A stretch of 64,000 nt of DNA, from NCBI RefSeq assembly GCF_015999545.1, contig NZ_CP065546.1, positions 1,178,001-1,242,000 on the forward strand, in the 5' to 3' direction. The first letter of the stretch is position 1. Every line of letters begins with the position of its first letter. Positions 35,785 through 44,761 of the stretch are shown here, in pieces. Below the pieces are notes generated by a model that was not told the DNA's origin, did not search any database, and saw nothing but the letters and a program-made list of their open reading frames with translations. Source of the DNA: Lysinibacillus sp. JNUCC-52 (GTDB taxonomy: Bacteria > Bacillota > Bacilli > Bacillales_A > Planococcaceae). The translations under genes were made by a program, and so were the position numbers.

Positions 35785-36705
35785 TTATGATAGCGTTTCA
35801 TACATAACTTGCCCCATTTGAGAGACGTCATAATCTCCTAACGCAGCCACTTCAGATTGGAAAGCAGGTGCATTTAAAATCTCTTTCACCGCATCAATTA
35901 GTGGTCGGTTTTCAGGCGTTTTTAATAACACAATATCATAACGCTCTTTAACAACTGGAATAAAATCGACATCAATGAGCTTGGCGATTTTTTCAATTCC
36001 TATCCCAACATCAGCGTGTCCATTGGCGACAGCAGAAGCAACATCAAGATGGCTCATTCCTTCACGGGAATAGCCTTCAATAGTGGTCGGTACAATATTA
36101 TGAATACGCAATTGCTCATCTAACAAAGTGCGTGCACCTGAGCCTTTCTCACGGTTGATGAAGTTAAATGACTTTGTTTGAAAATCTTCAAATGTGTGGA
36201 TTTGCAATGGATTTCCTTTTTGAACATAGAAACCTGCTCTACGTGATACTACATTCATGAGGATAAACGGATGGCTCACAAAGATTTTCTTTACATAAGG
36301 CGTATTATAATCTTCTGTATCCCCATCAAACATATGTAAACTCGCAATATCACAGTCTCCATTATACAATGCCATCACACCATTAAAACTACCTTCATGT
36401 GAACGCAATACTTTCGTAGACTGCCTTTTCTCAATATATTTGGCTAAAATATCTAATACTAAATCTTGTCCACTTATAATTATTTTTGAATAATTTTTAG
36501 TCGGAGTAGCCACGGATGTCAATGACGCACTACCTGTTTTTCGTTTTTGTATATAGGCTTGCAAGTCAGCACGATCTACCCGCATTTGCCTTCCTACACG
36601 GAAGACTGGCAATTCTTCCTTTTTCACTAAATCATAAATCGTCAATTTCGAAACTTTTAATAATTGTGCAACCTCTTCAATCGTATAGGATTGTTCTTGT
36701 GACAT
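35785..36705 (-). CDS. HTH regulator with periplasmic-binding-protein-like domain (YvgK type)
   Basis: 306-aa regulator. The N-terminal excisionase/MerR-like helix-turn-helix (residues 6-55, TIEEVAQLLKVSKLTIYDLV) is followed by a substrate-binding-like domain (about 72-300, EGSFNGVMALYNGDCDIASL, INREKGSGARTLLDEQLR, GHADVGIGIEKIA). This domain pair is that of B. subtilis YvgK, which lies next to the molybdate transporter genes yvgL-yvgM. It is divergent from modA here, so it is the likely molybdate-responsive regulator of modAB. Confidence 0.85.
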   Translation of the reverse strand: MSQEQSYTIEEVAQLLKVSKLTIYDLVKKEELPVFRVGRQMRVDRADLQAYIQKRKTGSASLTSVATPTKNYSKIIISGQDLVLDILAKYIEKRQSTKVLRSHEGSFNGVMALYNGDCDIASLHMFDGDTEDYNTPYVKKIFVSHPFILMNVVSRRAGFYVQKGNPLQIHTFEDFQTKSFNFINREKGSGARTLLDEQLRIHNIVPTTIEGYSREGMSHLDVASAVANGHADVGIGIEKIAKLIDVDFIPVVKERYDIVLLKTPENRPLIDAVKEILNAPAFQSEVAALGDYDVSQMGQVMYETLS

Positions 36706-36814
36706 AAAAATTCTCCTCCTATATGCCTCTATTTACATGGTAACGTATTTATAGCTTTATGAACATCTTGAAATTTTCTACCAATTCTATCTTTCTTTTT
36801 CACTTATCACTGTT

Positions 36815-36849
36815 TATAATTTGTTATGTCTTGTTATAACGAGTTATAA
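36815..36849 (+). promoter_or_regulatory. modA promoter region with palindromic operator
   Basis: TATAAT (36815-36820) is a good -10; the -35 is weak. Immediately downstream is the perfect inverted repeat TTATAAC-GA-GTTATAA (36834-36849), just before the ribosome site. It is a likely repressor site for the divergent YvgK-like regulator. Confidence 0.6.
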
Positions 36850-36865
36850 AAGGAGTATTATCATA

Positions 36866-37651
36866 GTGAAAAAATTTTATAGTTTATTTGCGACACTAGC
36901 ATTACTAGTTGGGCTACTTGCAGCCTGTGGTAACCAAGAAAAAGAGTTGACAGCAAACGAACCTGTTGAATTAACGATTTCTGCGGCAGCTAGTTTACAG
37001 GATGCCTTAGAAGAACTTAAAACAACTTATGAAAAACAACACGATACAATCAAAATCCTCTATAACTTTGGTGGTTCTGGTGCATTACAGCAACAAATTT
37101 TACAGGGTGCTCCTGCAGATCTTTTCTTTTCAGCCGCGGAAGATAAATTCGATGCGCTTGTAGAAAAAGAAATGATTGATCAAAAGCAAGGAACGGATCT
37201 TTTAGCCAACGAATTAGTATTAATTGTTCCTAAAAATAATGAAAAACAAATCAAATCCTTTGAAGATTTACAGCAAGCAGGAAAAATCGCGCTTGGTACA
37301 CCCGAAACGGTTCCTGCTGGGCAGTATGGCGTCGACACATTAAAAAATATGCAACTTTGGGATTCACTTGAATCGAAAGTGGTGTATACAAAAGATGTGC
37401 GTCAAGTACTTACTTACACAGAAACAGAAAACGTAGATGCTGGAATGGTTTATAAAACAGATGCTCTTGTCTCCGATAAAGTTGATATCGTTGCGACTGC
37501 TGATGAAGCTATGCATGCACCGATTATTTATCCTGTAGGTGTCTTAAAAGCGAGTAAGCATGCTCAAGAAGCGGAAGATTTTTATCAATTTTTACAGAGT
37601 GACGAAGCAATGAATATTTTTAAAAAGTATGGGTTTAAAGGAGCTCACTAA
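36866..37651 (+). CDS. modA: Molybdate ABC transporter substrate-binding lipoprotein
   Basis: 261-aa binding protein. The signal peptide ends in lipobox LLAACG. The mature domain has ModA signatures: LTISAAASLQDALEEL, YNFGGSGALQQQILQGAPADLFFSA, and the second anion-binding part TPETVPAGQYG. It captures molybdate or tungstate for import. The start is the GTG at 36866, ten bases after AAAGGAG; an upstream ATG at 36821 would sit before the operator and ribosome site. It is followed directly by modB. Confidence 0.93.
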   Translation: MKKFYSLFATLALLVGLLAACGNQEKELTANEPVELTISAAASLQDALEELKTTYEKQHDTIKILYNFGGSGALQQQILQGAPADLFFSAAEDKFDALVEKEMIDQKQGTDLLANELVLIVPKNNEKQIKSFEDLQQAGKIALGTPETVPAGQYGVDTLKNMQLWDSLESKVVYTKDVRQVLTYTETENVDAGMVYKTDALVSDKVDIVATADEAMHAPIIYPVGVLKASKHAQEAEDFYQFLQSDEAMNIFKKYGFKGAH

Positions 37652-37653
37652 AA

Positions 37654-38310
37654 ATGAGTACCGATTTTTGGTCTCCACTTAAACTTTCAATTGAAATTGC
37701 CTTTGTTGCGGGGATTCTCGCTATTATAGCAGGAATTTTACTTGGTAAATGGATGGCAAGCCATCATTTTAAAGGGAAGCTCTTGCTAGAAACCGTGTTG
37801 CTCTTACCTTTAGTATTACCTCCTACTGTAGTAGGTTTCCTGCTCATCGTTATTTTTGGGAAAAATAGTTTTTTTGGAAATCTAATTGTGTGGCTTTTCG
37901 ATCAGCCAGTCATGTTCACATGGTGGGCGGCTGTTATCGCTTCTACGATTGTTGCCTTTCCTTTAATGTATCAATCAGCTAAAACGGGCTTTGCCTCTGT
38001 TGATCGTGATATTGAAAATGCAGCACGTGTAGATGGGGCTAACGAATGGCAAGTCTTTCTTTATGTGTCCATACCCCTTGCTTTAAAAGCACTTGTATCT
38101 GGCGGGATTTTAAGCTTCACACGAGCTTTAGGCGAGTTTGGAGCGACATTAATGTTCGCGGGGAATATTCCAGGGAAAACACAAACAACACCGCTAGCTA
38201 TTTATATGGCGATTGATTCGGGAAACATGACCCTTGCCTGGACATGGGTTTTGTGTATGATTGCTATTTCCTTTCTTTTGCTTCTTAGTATCCATATCCT
38301 CAAAGTATAA
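37654..38310 (+). CDS. modB: Molybdate ABC transporter permease
   Basis: 218-aa inner-membrane permease with five helices and the conserved EAA loop ENAARVDGANEWQVFLYVSIPLA (about residues 125-147) and GALGEFGATLMFAGNIPGKT-type sequence (seen as RALGEFGATLMFAGN). It follows modA by two bases. No modC ATPase gene follows; transcription ends at the terminator at 38314. In B. subtilis modA/modB (yvgL/yvgM) are likewise without modC, so a shared ATPase elsewhere is likely. Confidence 0.93.
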   Translation: MSTDFWSPLKLSIEIAFVAGILAIIAGILLGKWMASHHFKGKLLLETVLLLPLVLPPTVVGFLLIVIFGKNSFFGNLIVWLFDQPVMFTWWAAVIASTIVAFPLMYQSAKTGFASVDRDIENAARVDGANEWQVFLYVSIPLALKALVSGGILSFTRALGEFGATLMFAGNIPGKTQTTPLAIYMAIDSGNMTLAWTWVLCMIAISFLLLLSIHILKV

Positions 38311-38313
38311 GAG

Positions 38314-38354
38314 AAAAAGTGTTAGATTGACCGCGATCAATCTAACACTTTTTT
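38314..38354 (+). terminator. Terminator of modAB
   Basis: AAAGTGTTAGATTGA / TCAATCTAACACTTT perfect stem followed by TTT. Confidence 0.9.
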
Positions 38355-38373
38355 GTTGTGCCGTTGTTGTTTG

Positions 38374-38395
38374 TTACAGTGGGTGCTTTCCTCAC
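38374..38395 (+). repeat. Short sequence related to the 20.6 kb hairpin tail
   Basis: GTTACA then GTGGGTGCTTTCCTCAC resembles TTACA then TTGCGTGCTTTCTCAC at 20596-20616. It lies in the 200-bp gap between the converging modB and moaD genes. Confidence 0.35.
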
Positions 38396-38512
38396 TTGCT
38401 CGCGGAGTGCACACGTCTTATGTGCTGTGCGTAACTGCATAGCTTCTTTCATGTTACATAGCAAAATTTATAACATCTTTTAAACTTAACGTTGTATGCC
38501 GCTCTTTTGTCT

Positions 38513-38746
38513 TCATCCCCCACTGATGGGTGGGATAAAGGCGATAGTGTCGCCCGATTTGACGATTGTAGTATCCGTTGCAAATTCCTCATTTACTGCC
38601 GTCATTATTTGTTGTAATGATAGCTGTGGATAGTGCTCTTCCATCCACTCTTTCAAGTGAGCAACCGTCACATTTGACAGCTCTACAGTTAGCTTTGTTT
38701 CACCAACCATTTCCTGTAGGTGTGCAAATAATAAGATGTTAATCAC
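38513..38746 (-). CDS. moaD: Molybdopterin synthase small subunit
   Basis: 77-aa ubiquitin-like sulfur carrier ending in GG (PPISGG), the C-terminus that becomes a thiocarboxylate. With MoaE it converts precursor Z (cPMP) to molybdopterin. It is the last gene of the moeB-moeA-mobB-moaE-moaD operon; its ATG overlaps the moaE stop region by eight bases. Confidence 0.93.
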   Translation of the reverse strand: MINILLFAHLQEMVGETKLTVELSNVTVAHLKEWMEEHYPQLSLQQIMTAVNEEFATDTTIVKSGDTIAFIPPISGG

Positions 38747-39224
38747 ACTTTTCCTCCCCCTCCTGAATAACTGGCTCCCCTTTCGGATAAGGGATATTTT
38801 CTAATTGATCACCAATCCATTCTGTCCCGTCTTCCCAATGTTCTTTTTTCCATATAGGAACAATTTGCTTAATACGGTCAATCGCATATTCATTTGCCAA
38901 ATATGCGATTTTACGATGTGGTGATGACACCGCAATGACGACCGCAATATCAGAAATAGCTAAATGCCCTACACGGTGGGAAATGGCTATTTTTACTTCA
39001 GGCCATTGCTCTTGTATTTCCTTCGCAATCTGTTCAAACATTTTTATCGCCATCGCTGGATAGGCTTGATATTCCAAATGCAATGTTTTTTTACCATTTG
39101 TCATTTCACGCACTGTCCCAATAAATAGTGTAATAGCTCCTGCATTTCGATTAAGTACTTTTTGTCTTACTTGCTCTACATCAATCGGTTTATCAATTAT
39201 TTCAAACAACGTTGCAGTCATCAT
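38739..39224 (-). CDS. moaE: Molybdopterin synthase catalytic subunit
   Basis: 161-aa MoaE. Family signatures are AGAITLFIGTVREMTNGKKT (residues 30-49), LEYQAYPAMA, HRVGHLAISDIAVVIAVSSPHR (about 96-117) and the lysines in PIWKKEHWEDG. It dimerises and transfers sulfur from MoaD to cPMP. Its ATG overlaps the stop of mobB by four bases, and it overlaps moaD, so the genes are translationally coupled. Confidence 0.94.
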   Translation of the reverse strand: MMTATLFEIIDKPIDVEQVRQKVLNRNAGAITLFIGTVREMTNGKKTLHLEYQAYPAMAIKMFEQIAKEIQEQWPEVKIAISHRVGHLAISDIAVVIAVSSPHRKIAYLANEYAIDRIKQIVPIWKKEHWEDGTEWIGDQLENIPYPKGEPVIQEGEEKCD

Positions 39225-39742
39225 TTTCCCCTCATTTCTTTCAACAAAAATTCCATATATTGTGTTTCATCATGTATCGAAAAAGCTGGAATCGTTAGGG
39301 ACGAATCGAGTGGATAGCTTGGCCAATAAATTACACAAATAATATTGGTTACTCGCTGTAGTAGCACATGATCCTGTGCTGTTCGTAGAAGCACAGCCTT
39401 TGGATAATGTTCGCGTTTATACCCTTCAATCAAAATGATATCCATTGGAAAGGAAGCATAAATCGCTAGTATATCAGCCAGTTGCCAGCTTTTTTGGTGA
39501 ATACTCATCCGTAAAGTACCCTCCCCCTCCACTGCTGTAATCATCGCACCCGCCTGCTCATGCCGACTACTATCTTTCGAAGTTTCAACCATTGGCACAC
39601 CACCATGTCCGTGATGCTTAATCGTTCCTACTCGTAACCCTTCCTTTGTAGCTTGTTTAATCAATTGCTCCATCAGCGTCGTTTTTCCACTATCTTGATA
39701 ACCAACTATCTGTAAGATTTTTCGATGTTGTCCCAAGGCCAC
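39221..39742 (-). CDS. mobB: Molybdopterin-guanine dinucleotide biosynthesis adaptor
   Basis: 173-aa GTP-binding P-loop protein: Walker A GYQDSGKTT (residues 14-22), plus HHGHGGVPMVETSKDSSRHEQAGA, typical of MobB. It assists MobA in attaching GMP to molybdopterin. GTG start after AAGGA; the gene begins inside the end of moeA (37-bp overlap). Confidence 0.92.
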   Translation of the reverse strand: MALGQHRKILQIVGYQDSGKTTLMEQLIKQATKEGLRVGTIKHHGHGGVPMVETSKDSSRHEQAGAMITAVEGEGTLRMSIHQKSWQLADILAIYASFPMDIILIEGYKREHYPKAVLLRTAQDHVLLQRVTNIICVIYWPSYPLDSSLTIPAFSIHDETQYMEFLLKEMRGK

Positions 39743-40995
39743 TCACTTCCTTGCAAATCTTCTAACAATAAAACTGCTACTGACATGTCCTTTTCATAGC
39801 CTCGTGAACCACCAGGTAAGACGATGAAAGCATTGGCTGACGCCAACGAAGAAACTGCGCTCGATTTGTCAAAGCCAGATGGTACTGCAACTAGCTTACC
39901 TTCTTGATAATAGGCTTGTGCGCGTACAAAACGTGTAAAAGGATTTGGCTTTGTAAAATCCGCCCCTAAAATCGCTTGCGCTCTACGTAAATGGGGTTGA
40001 GCATTACTATATGCAGTGCGAATAATCGGGCGTACAAAAAGTTCAAAGCCAACGTAGCAAGCTGAAGGATTACCAGAAAGCCCAAACAATAATTTGCCGT
40101 CGCGAGCAGCCACCGTTGTCACACTACCTGGACGCATCGCCACTTTATTAAACAGTACGTTTGCATGAATCGCTTCGTAAATGGCTGGTAAATAATCATA
40201 ATCACCTACAGAAACGCCTCCTGTTGTAATTAGAATATCTACTTCCTGTAAGGCGTTTTCAACATTTTTAATACATAACTCAAGGTCATCGCTAAACTTG
40301 CCGTAATATTTTACTTGTGCTCCAGCCCGCTCAATTTGCGCCATCATCATATAGGCATTACTATTTCGAATTTTACCAGGTTGTAAAGATTCGCCTGGCT
40401 CTAGTAATTCGCTACCAGTTGCAATGACACCAATAACCGTTTTTCGATAAACAGGTACTTGCTCATAGCCAAAAGTAGCGAGTAATGCCATTACACCTGG
40501 GTTAATATATTGACCTTTTTCAATGAGAACAGTGCCTTGCTGTACATCTTCCCCTTTATAGGAAATGTTTGTCCCTGCTTCAAAAGATCGTTTAATTGAC
40601 ATATACTTTTGATGATTTTCTTCAAAAGTATGGGTTAATTCTAGCATGACCACTGCATCACAGCCTTGTGGTATAGGAGCCCCTGTCATAATGCGGACAG
40701 CTTGTCGTTCGCCTACTACTTCGTTATATATATAGCCTGCGCCAATTTCCCCAACAACCTGAAATGGGACTGGATGCTGCGAAGAAGCTTCTTTGCTATC
40801 GACGGAGCGAATAGCATAGCCATCATATGGTGAACGGTCAAAAGCTGGTACATCATGATCGGCCCTAATTGCTTCTGCAATAAAGCGACCATGGGCTTGC
40901 GTTAATGACACAAGCTCTTTTTTTGCTTGAAAAGCATGGTCCATAACACGATGAACAGCTTCTGCTACTGGAATTGGTTGTCTTTTTTCTAGCAT
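39706..40995 (-). CDS. moeA: Molybdopterin molybdenumtransferase
   Basis: 429-aa MoeA that inserts molybdate into adenylylated molybdopterin. Signatures: FDRSPYDGYAIRS (about residue 55), RIMTGAPIPQGCDAVVMLE (about 105), the MPT-binding domain ITTGGVSVGDYDYL (about 243) and LSGNPSACYVGFELFVRP (about 300). The start is the ATG at 40995, with AAGGAG upstream; the GTG nine bases earlier is too close to that site. It is second in the operon, after moeB. Confidence 0.93.
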   Translation of the reverse strand: MLEKRQPIPVAEAVHRVMDHAFQAKKELVSLTQAHGRFIAEAIRADHDVPAFDRSPYDGYAIRSVDSKEASSQHPVPFQVVGEIGAGYIYNEVVGERQAVRIMTGAPIPQGCDAVVMLELTHTFEENHQKYMSIKRSFEAGTNISYKGEDVQQGTVLIEKGQYINPGVMALLATFGYEQVPVYRKTVIGVIATGSELLEPGESLQPGKIRNSNAYMMMAQIERAGAQVKYYGKFSDDLELCIKNVENALQEVDILITTGGVSVGDYDYLPAIYEAIHANVLFNKVAMRPGSVTTVAARDGKLLFGLSGNPSACYVGFELFVRPIIRTAYSNAQPHLRRAQAILGADFTKPNPFTRFVRAQAYYQEGKLVAVPSGFDKSSAVSSLASANAFIVLPGGSRGYEKDMSVAVLLLEDLQGSEWPWDNIEKSYR

Positions 40996-41008
40996 TTTAC
41001 ACACTCCT

Positions 41009-42025
41009 TTAACCTAATAAACGATAGTAAATGGTTTTTGCTTTTTGTATATCTTGTACACCATGAATTACAACTCGCCCATCTTGGAAAATGACGATTC
41101 GGTAATCGTCAACCTGGCAAGAAAGCAAATAAGGATTCATCTGAATTTCACCATAGGCGCGAAGTTGGTTTGCCAGCTGCTCGAATTGATAGTGAATCGG
41201 CTTTGGCGGTCGAATTTGGATTGCATCCCGTCCACAAAGTATCTGTAATTTAGTTTGATTTTCATAGGATAAATAAGGATAAGTTGGGTGATTACCACAA
41301 GATGGACAATCGGACTGCCTTATTTTATCTACATTGATTTCATAGTGTTGATTTTGCCAAACATCAAACGTTAAGTAGCTTTTTCTTAATGCTTTCTCAT
41401 CACCAACAAGCAATTTTAAAACTTCTGCCACTTGATAGGCAGCAACAATTTGGACCGTTGGGCTAATAATTCCTACCGTATCGCAAGTCATCCCTGTATG
41501 GGGCATTACTTTTAATAAGCAATGCAAACAAGGTGTTTTGCCAGGTACAATCGTATAAGTTGCACCATAACTTCCAACACAAGAGCCGTAAACCCAAGGA
41601 ATACCATATTTTTGAGCAAGGTCATTCATAAAAAAACGAACATCAAAATTATCAGTCGCATCGACCAACACATCTACATCTTTTAACAATGGTAGCAGCG
41701 ATTGTGTACAAGCATCCATAATGACCGCATTGATTTCTACTTCTGCATTAATTTGTTGGAGACGATTTTTAGCTGCAATGACTTTCGGCATTTTCTCTTG
41801 TGCATCTAGCTCTGTATACAATTGTTGTCGTTGTAAATTACTCCACTCTACATAATCACGATCAATGAGTGTCAGTTTGCCAATACCCGCACGCACAAGC
41901 GCTTCAGCACTAGCACTCCCTAATGCACCCGCACCTATTATTAAGACATGTTTTTGTTGGATGGAGGCTTGCCCTGTTTGTCCGATAGGATTAAATAATT
42001 GTTGTCTAGAATATCTATTTTGCAT
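41009..42025 (-). CDS. moeB: MoaD-activating adenylyltransferase (MoeB/ThiF family)
   Basis: 338-aa E1-like enzyme that adenylylates the C-terminus of MoaD. It has the nucleotide loop GAGALGSASAEALVRAG (about residues 31-47), the RQQLYTE segment with the catalytic Arg, DNFDVRFFMNDLA and two CxxC zinc sites (CLHC near 166 and CPSC near 240). It is longer than E. coli MoeB (about 250 aa) because of a C-terminal extension of about 90 residues of unknown fold. First gene of the moeB-moeA-mobB-moaE-moaD operon. ThiF or HesA function is possible; context favours MoeB. Confidence 0.88.
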   Translation of the reverse strand: MQNRYSRQQLFNPIGQTGQASIQQKHVLIIGAGALGSASAEALVRAGIGKLTLIDRDYVEWSNLQRQQLYTELDAQEKMPKVIAAKNRLQQINAEVEINAVIMDACTQSLLPLLKDVDVLVDATDNFDVRFFMNDLAQKYGIPWVYGSCVGSYGATYTIVPGKTPCLHCLLKVMPHTGMTCDTVGIISPTVQIVAAYQVAEVLKLLVGDEKALRKSYLTFDVWQNQHYEINVDKIRQSDCPSCGNHPTYPYLSYENQTKLQILCGRDAIQIRPPKPIHYQFEQLANQLRAYGEIQMNPYLLSCQVDDYRIVIFQDGRVVIHGVQDIQKAKTIYYRLLG

Positions 42026-42058
42026 AAGTATATGGCCTTTCTTTCTATGAATTTTCGT

Positions 42059-42086
42059 TTGACCTTTTCATTTATAGCATTATAAT
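42059..42086 (+). promoter_or_regulatory. Promoter of the moaB-mobA-moaC operon
   Basis: TTGACC (42059-42064), 16-bp spacer, TATAAT (42081-42086). The divergent moeB starts at 42025. Confidence 0.65.
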
Positions 42087-42132
42087 AAAGGCAATGTTTT
42101 TAAGTAAAACATGTTCGAAGGAGGTCTTTACT

Positions 42133-42627
42133 GTGCATCCCACACATCATCAGCAACCAATACAAGTTGCTATTTTAACGGTCAGTGACACACGCACAAA
42201 GGCAGATGATCATGCTGGACAGCGTATTCAATCATTACTTCAAGAAGCTACATTTGACGTTGTCGACTATCAACTAACAAAGGATGAGCCACTGGATATC
42301 GCTAGTCATGTAAAAAAATGGTGCAGTGATTCAACAATTAATACCATTATCGTTACGGGTGGAACAGGTTTTACACCAAGAGATCAAACTTACGACACCA
42401 TTTTGCCTCTTTTTGAAAAAGAAATGATGGGGTTTGGTGAATTATTTCGAACACTCAGCTATGAAGAAATTGGCCCAAAAGCGATGTTTAGTCGTGCTAC
42501 TGCTGGGAGTCTTCAACAAACAGCCATTTACGTTTTACCAGGCTCCACAAATGCGGTGACACTGGCTATGACGAAGCTCATATTACCTACTGTCAAACAT
42601 TTTGTTGGTGAGTTGCATCGCTTATGA
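42133..42627 (+). CDS. moaB: Molybdopterin adenylyltransferase-like protein
   Basis: 164-aa MoaB/Mog family protein with the MPT-binding motif IVTGGTGFTPRDQTYDTI (about residues 77-94) and the terminal LPGSTNAVTLAMTKL. It adenylylates molybdopterin before metal insertion. The start is GTG at 42133, preceded by AAGGAGG; the upstream in-frame ATG at 42094 has no site. It overlaps mobA by four bases. MogA is an alternative name for the same activity. Confidence 0.9.
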   Translation: MHPTHHQQPIQVAILTVSDTRTKADDHAGQRIQSLLQEATFDVVDYQLTKDEPLDIASHVKKWCSDSTINTIIVTGGTGFTPRDQTYDTILPLFEKEMMGFGELFRTLSYEEIGPKAMFSRATAGSLQQTAIYVLPGSTNAVTLAMTKLILPTVKHFVGELHRL

Positions 42628-43220
42628 AAATGAAAATTGCTGGTATTGTATTAGCTGGCGGTCAATCCTCTCGGTATGGTAAACCTAAAATGTTCGAGAT
42701 GTTTGCTGGGCAACCTTTATATAAGCATAGTCTCATAGCGTTGCAAAAAAATCAGCTATCCCCTCTCATCATTGCTACAAATGCGCACTTACACTATCAG
42801 TTTGAAGAGGAAAACGTCCACTGGGTCATCGAAAAGCAGCTACATCAAGGGCCCCTTTTTGCCTTGCATTATATTATGACAACCTATCCTGATGTGGAAT
42901 GGTTTTTTGTCGTAGCAAGCGATATGCCTTATATGAATGCTGATTTTATCCAAAAAATGGTCACCTTCATTCATGACGATTATGATGCGATTGTTCCTTT
43001 ACAAACGCTACGCGATCAACCATTAGCTGCATTATATCGCCGTACAGCTATATCCAAGGCACAACAATTAATGGAACAAAACAAACGAAGTATGAAAGTG
43101 CTGTTAGCGCAACTGCGGGTTTGTTATGTCCCTTTTGATGATGATAACTCAACATTTATCAATATTAATGCACAGCAAGATTGGTCAAAAACAAATAAAA
43201 AGGAGTCTAACAATGAATAA
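42624..43220 (+). CDS. mobA: Molybdenum cofactor guanylyltransferase
   Basis: 198-aa nucleotidyltransferase: N-terminal [18 protein letters not shown] (residues 6-23) is the GTP-binding signature, and [11 protein letters not shown] (near 95) holds the Mg-binding Asp. It makes the molybdopterin guanine dinucleotide needed by the formate dehydrogenase at 46.5 kb. Tandem ATGs at 42624 and 42630; starts within the moaB stop and overlaps moaC by eight bases. Confidence 0.92.
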   Translation: MKMKIAGIVLAGGQSSRYGKPKMFEMFAGQPLYKHSLIALQKNQLSPLIIATNAHLHYQFEEENVHWVIEKQLHQGPLFALHYIMTTYPDVEWFFVVASDMPYMNADFIQKMVTFIHDDYDAIVPLQTLRDQPLAALYRRTAISKAQQLMEQNKRSMKVLLAQLRVCYVPFDDDNSTFININAQQDWSKTNKKESNNE

Positions 43221-43695
43221 TTTTACACACTGGAACGACGAAGGTCGTCCTAAAATGGTTGATATTTCAGAAAAGGAAATTACGACACGTACTGCAATTG
43301 CTCGTAGTATCATAACTTTATCTGATGTTGTCTATGAAGCCATCCAACAAGGTGACATTAAAAAAGGTGATCCAACGCAAGTTGCTCAAATTGCAGGGAT
43401 TATGGGTGCAAAAAAAACCGCAGATATCATTCCCATGTGCCATCCCATCATGCTACAAGGCACAGATTTTCAATTTAATTACGAAAAGGCAGAGAATGGC
43501 TATGAGCTCCATATCCAAGCTACGGTCAAATGTAGTGGGAAAACTGGTGTTGAAATGGAAGCCCTTACTGCTGTGTCTATTGCTGCATTAACTTTTTATG
43601 ATATGTGTAAAGCAGTTGATAAAACAATGGTCATTAAAGAAACCTATCTTGTTGAAAAAACTGGTGGGAAAAGTGGCACTTTTGTGCATAAATAA
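43213..43695 (+). CDS. moaC: Cyclic pyranopterin monophosphate synthase
   Basis: 160-aa MoaC, which with MoaA makes cPMP from GTP. Signatures: [20 protein letters not shown] (about residues 10-29), [28 protein letters not shown] and the C-terminal KTGGKSG. The start is the ATG at 43213, eight bases after AAGGAG; it overlaps the end of mobA. Confidence 0.94.
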   Translation: MNNFTHWNDEGRPKMVDISEKEITTRTAIARSIITLSDVVYEAIQQGDIKKGDPTQVAQIAGIMGAKKTADIIPMCHPIMLQGTDFQFNYEKAENGYELHIQATVKCSGKTGVEMEALTAVSIAALTFYDMCKAVDKTMVIKETYLVEKTGGKSGTFVHK

Positions 43696-43740
43696 ACAGA
43701 AAAATTCGGCATTATTTTGCCGATTTTTTCTGTTTTTTTA
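43696..43740. terminator. Terminator between converging moaC and moaA
   Basis: ACAGAAAAATTCGGCA / TTGCCGATTTTTTCTGT followed by seven T; A-rich on the other side, so it may also serve moaA. Confidence 0.82.
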
Positions 43741-43744
43741 TACA

Positions 43745-44761
43745 CTACCCTCCAATATGAGACATTTCAATTTTTGAATTTTTCCTTTTTGCCATTGTTT
43801 GCTCATTACGTTCATCTGAATAACGATCATCTCTTGTTTCCCATACCTTTGTAATACATTTGATGATGGCAGCATCATCTTGCCCTGACCGTAACAGCTC
43901 TCTTAAATCCGTTCCTTCTGTTGCAAATAAACAAGTGTATAATGTTCCTTCTGCCGAGAGACGAGCACGTGAGCAACTGGAACAGAAAGAATCCGTAACA
44001 GACGAAATTACTCCAATCTCACCTTGTGCGTCTTGATATTGATAACGTGTTGCCACTTCCCCTTTGTAATTTGGCGCTGCTGGCTGTAACGGTGAAAATT
44101 GATGAATTTGCTTAATAATGTCCTTTTTGGACACAACATCATCTAAGCGCCAACCATTTGAATTGCCTACATCCATATATTCAATAAAGCGTAAAATATG
44201 CTGTTTTTCTTTAAAAAATTGTGCCATTGTAACGATATCTTGATCATTCTTTCCTTTTTGCACAACCATATTAATTTTCACTTTTAAACCCGCTTCTGCA
44301 GCCTTTTCAATTCCTTCTAACACTGTTAAGACTTTGCCACGACGACCATTCATCTCAGAAAAACGCTCATCATCCAGTGAATCGAGACTAATGGAAACGC
44401 GAGATAAGCCAGCTTGTGCCAATGGTTGTGCAAATTTTTTTAATAAAGAACCATTTGTTGTTAATGCAATATCTTCTACACCTTCTATGCGATGAATGCG
44501 CGCAATTAATTCAGGCAAATTACGACGAAGTAAGGGCTCTCCGCCTGTAATACGCACCTTTTTTACATTTAAAGAAACAAAGATTTTTACTAATCGTTCA
44601 ATCTCATCAAAAGTTAATATTTTATTAGACGGTAAAAATGCGTAATCTGGACCAAATACTTCAGCTGGCATACAATAGCGGCAACGAAAATTACAACGAT
44701 CTGTTACGGATATTCTTAAATCTCTTAAAGGTCTATTTAATTGGTCTTGTAGATCATGCAT
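43745..44761 (-). CDS. moaA: GTP 3',8-cyclase (radical SAM)
   Basis: 338-aa radical-SAM enzyme starting molybdenum cofactor synthesis. It has CNFRCRYC (residues 23-30), the SAM motif TGGEPLLR, a C-terminal second cluster ([18 protein letters not shown]) and the terminal GG. It starts directly after the fdhD stop codon, so the two are coupled. Confidence 0.95.
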   Translation of the reverse strand: MHDLQDQLNRPLRDLRISVTDRCNFRCRYCMPAEVFGPDYAFLPSNKILTFDEIERLVKIFVSLNVKKVRITGGEPLLRRNLPELIARIHRIEGVEDIALTTNGSLLKKFAQPLAQAGLSRVSISLDSLDDERFSEMNGRRGKVLTVLEGIEKAAEAGLKVKINMVVQKGKNDQDIVTMAQFFKEKQHILRFIEYMDVGNSNGWRLDDVVSKKDIIKQIHQFSPLQPAAPNYKGEVATRYQYQDAQGEIGVISSVTDSFCSSCSRARLSAEGTLYTCLFATEGTDLRELLRSGQDDAAIIKCITKVWETRDDRYSDERNEQTMAKRKNSKIEMSHIGG

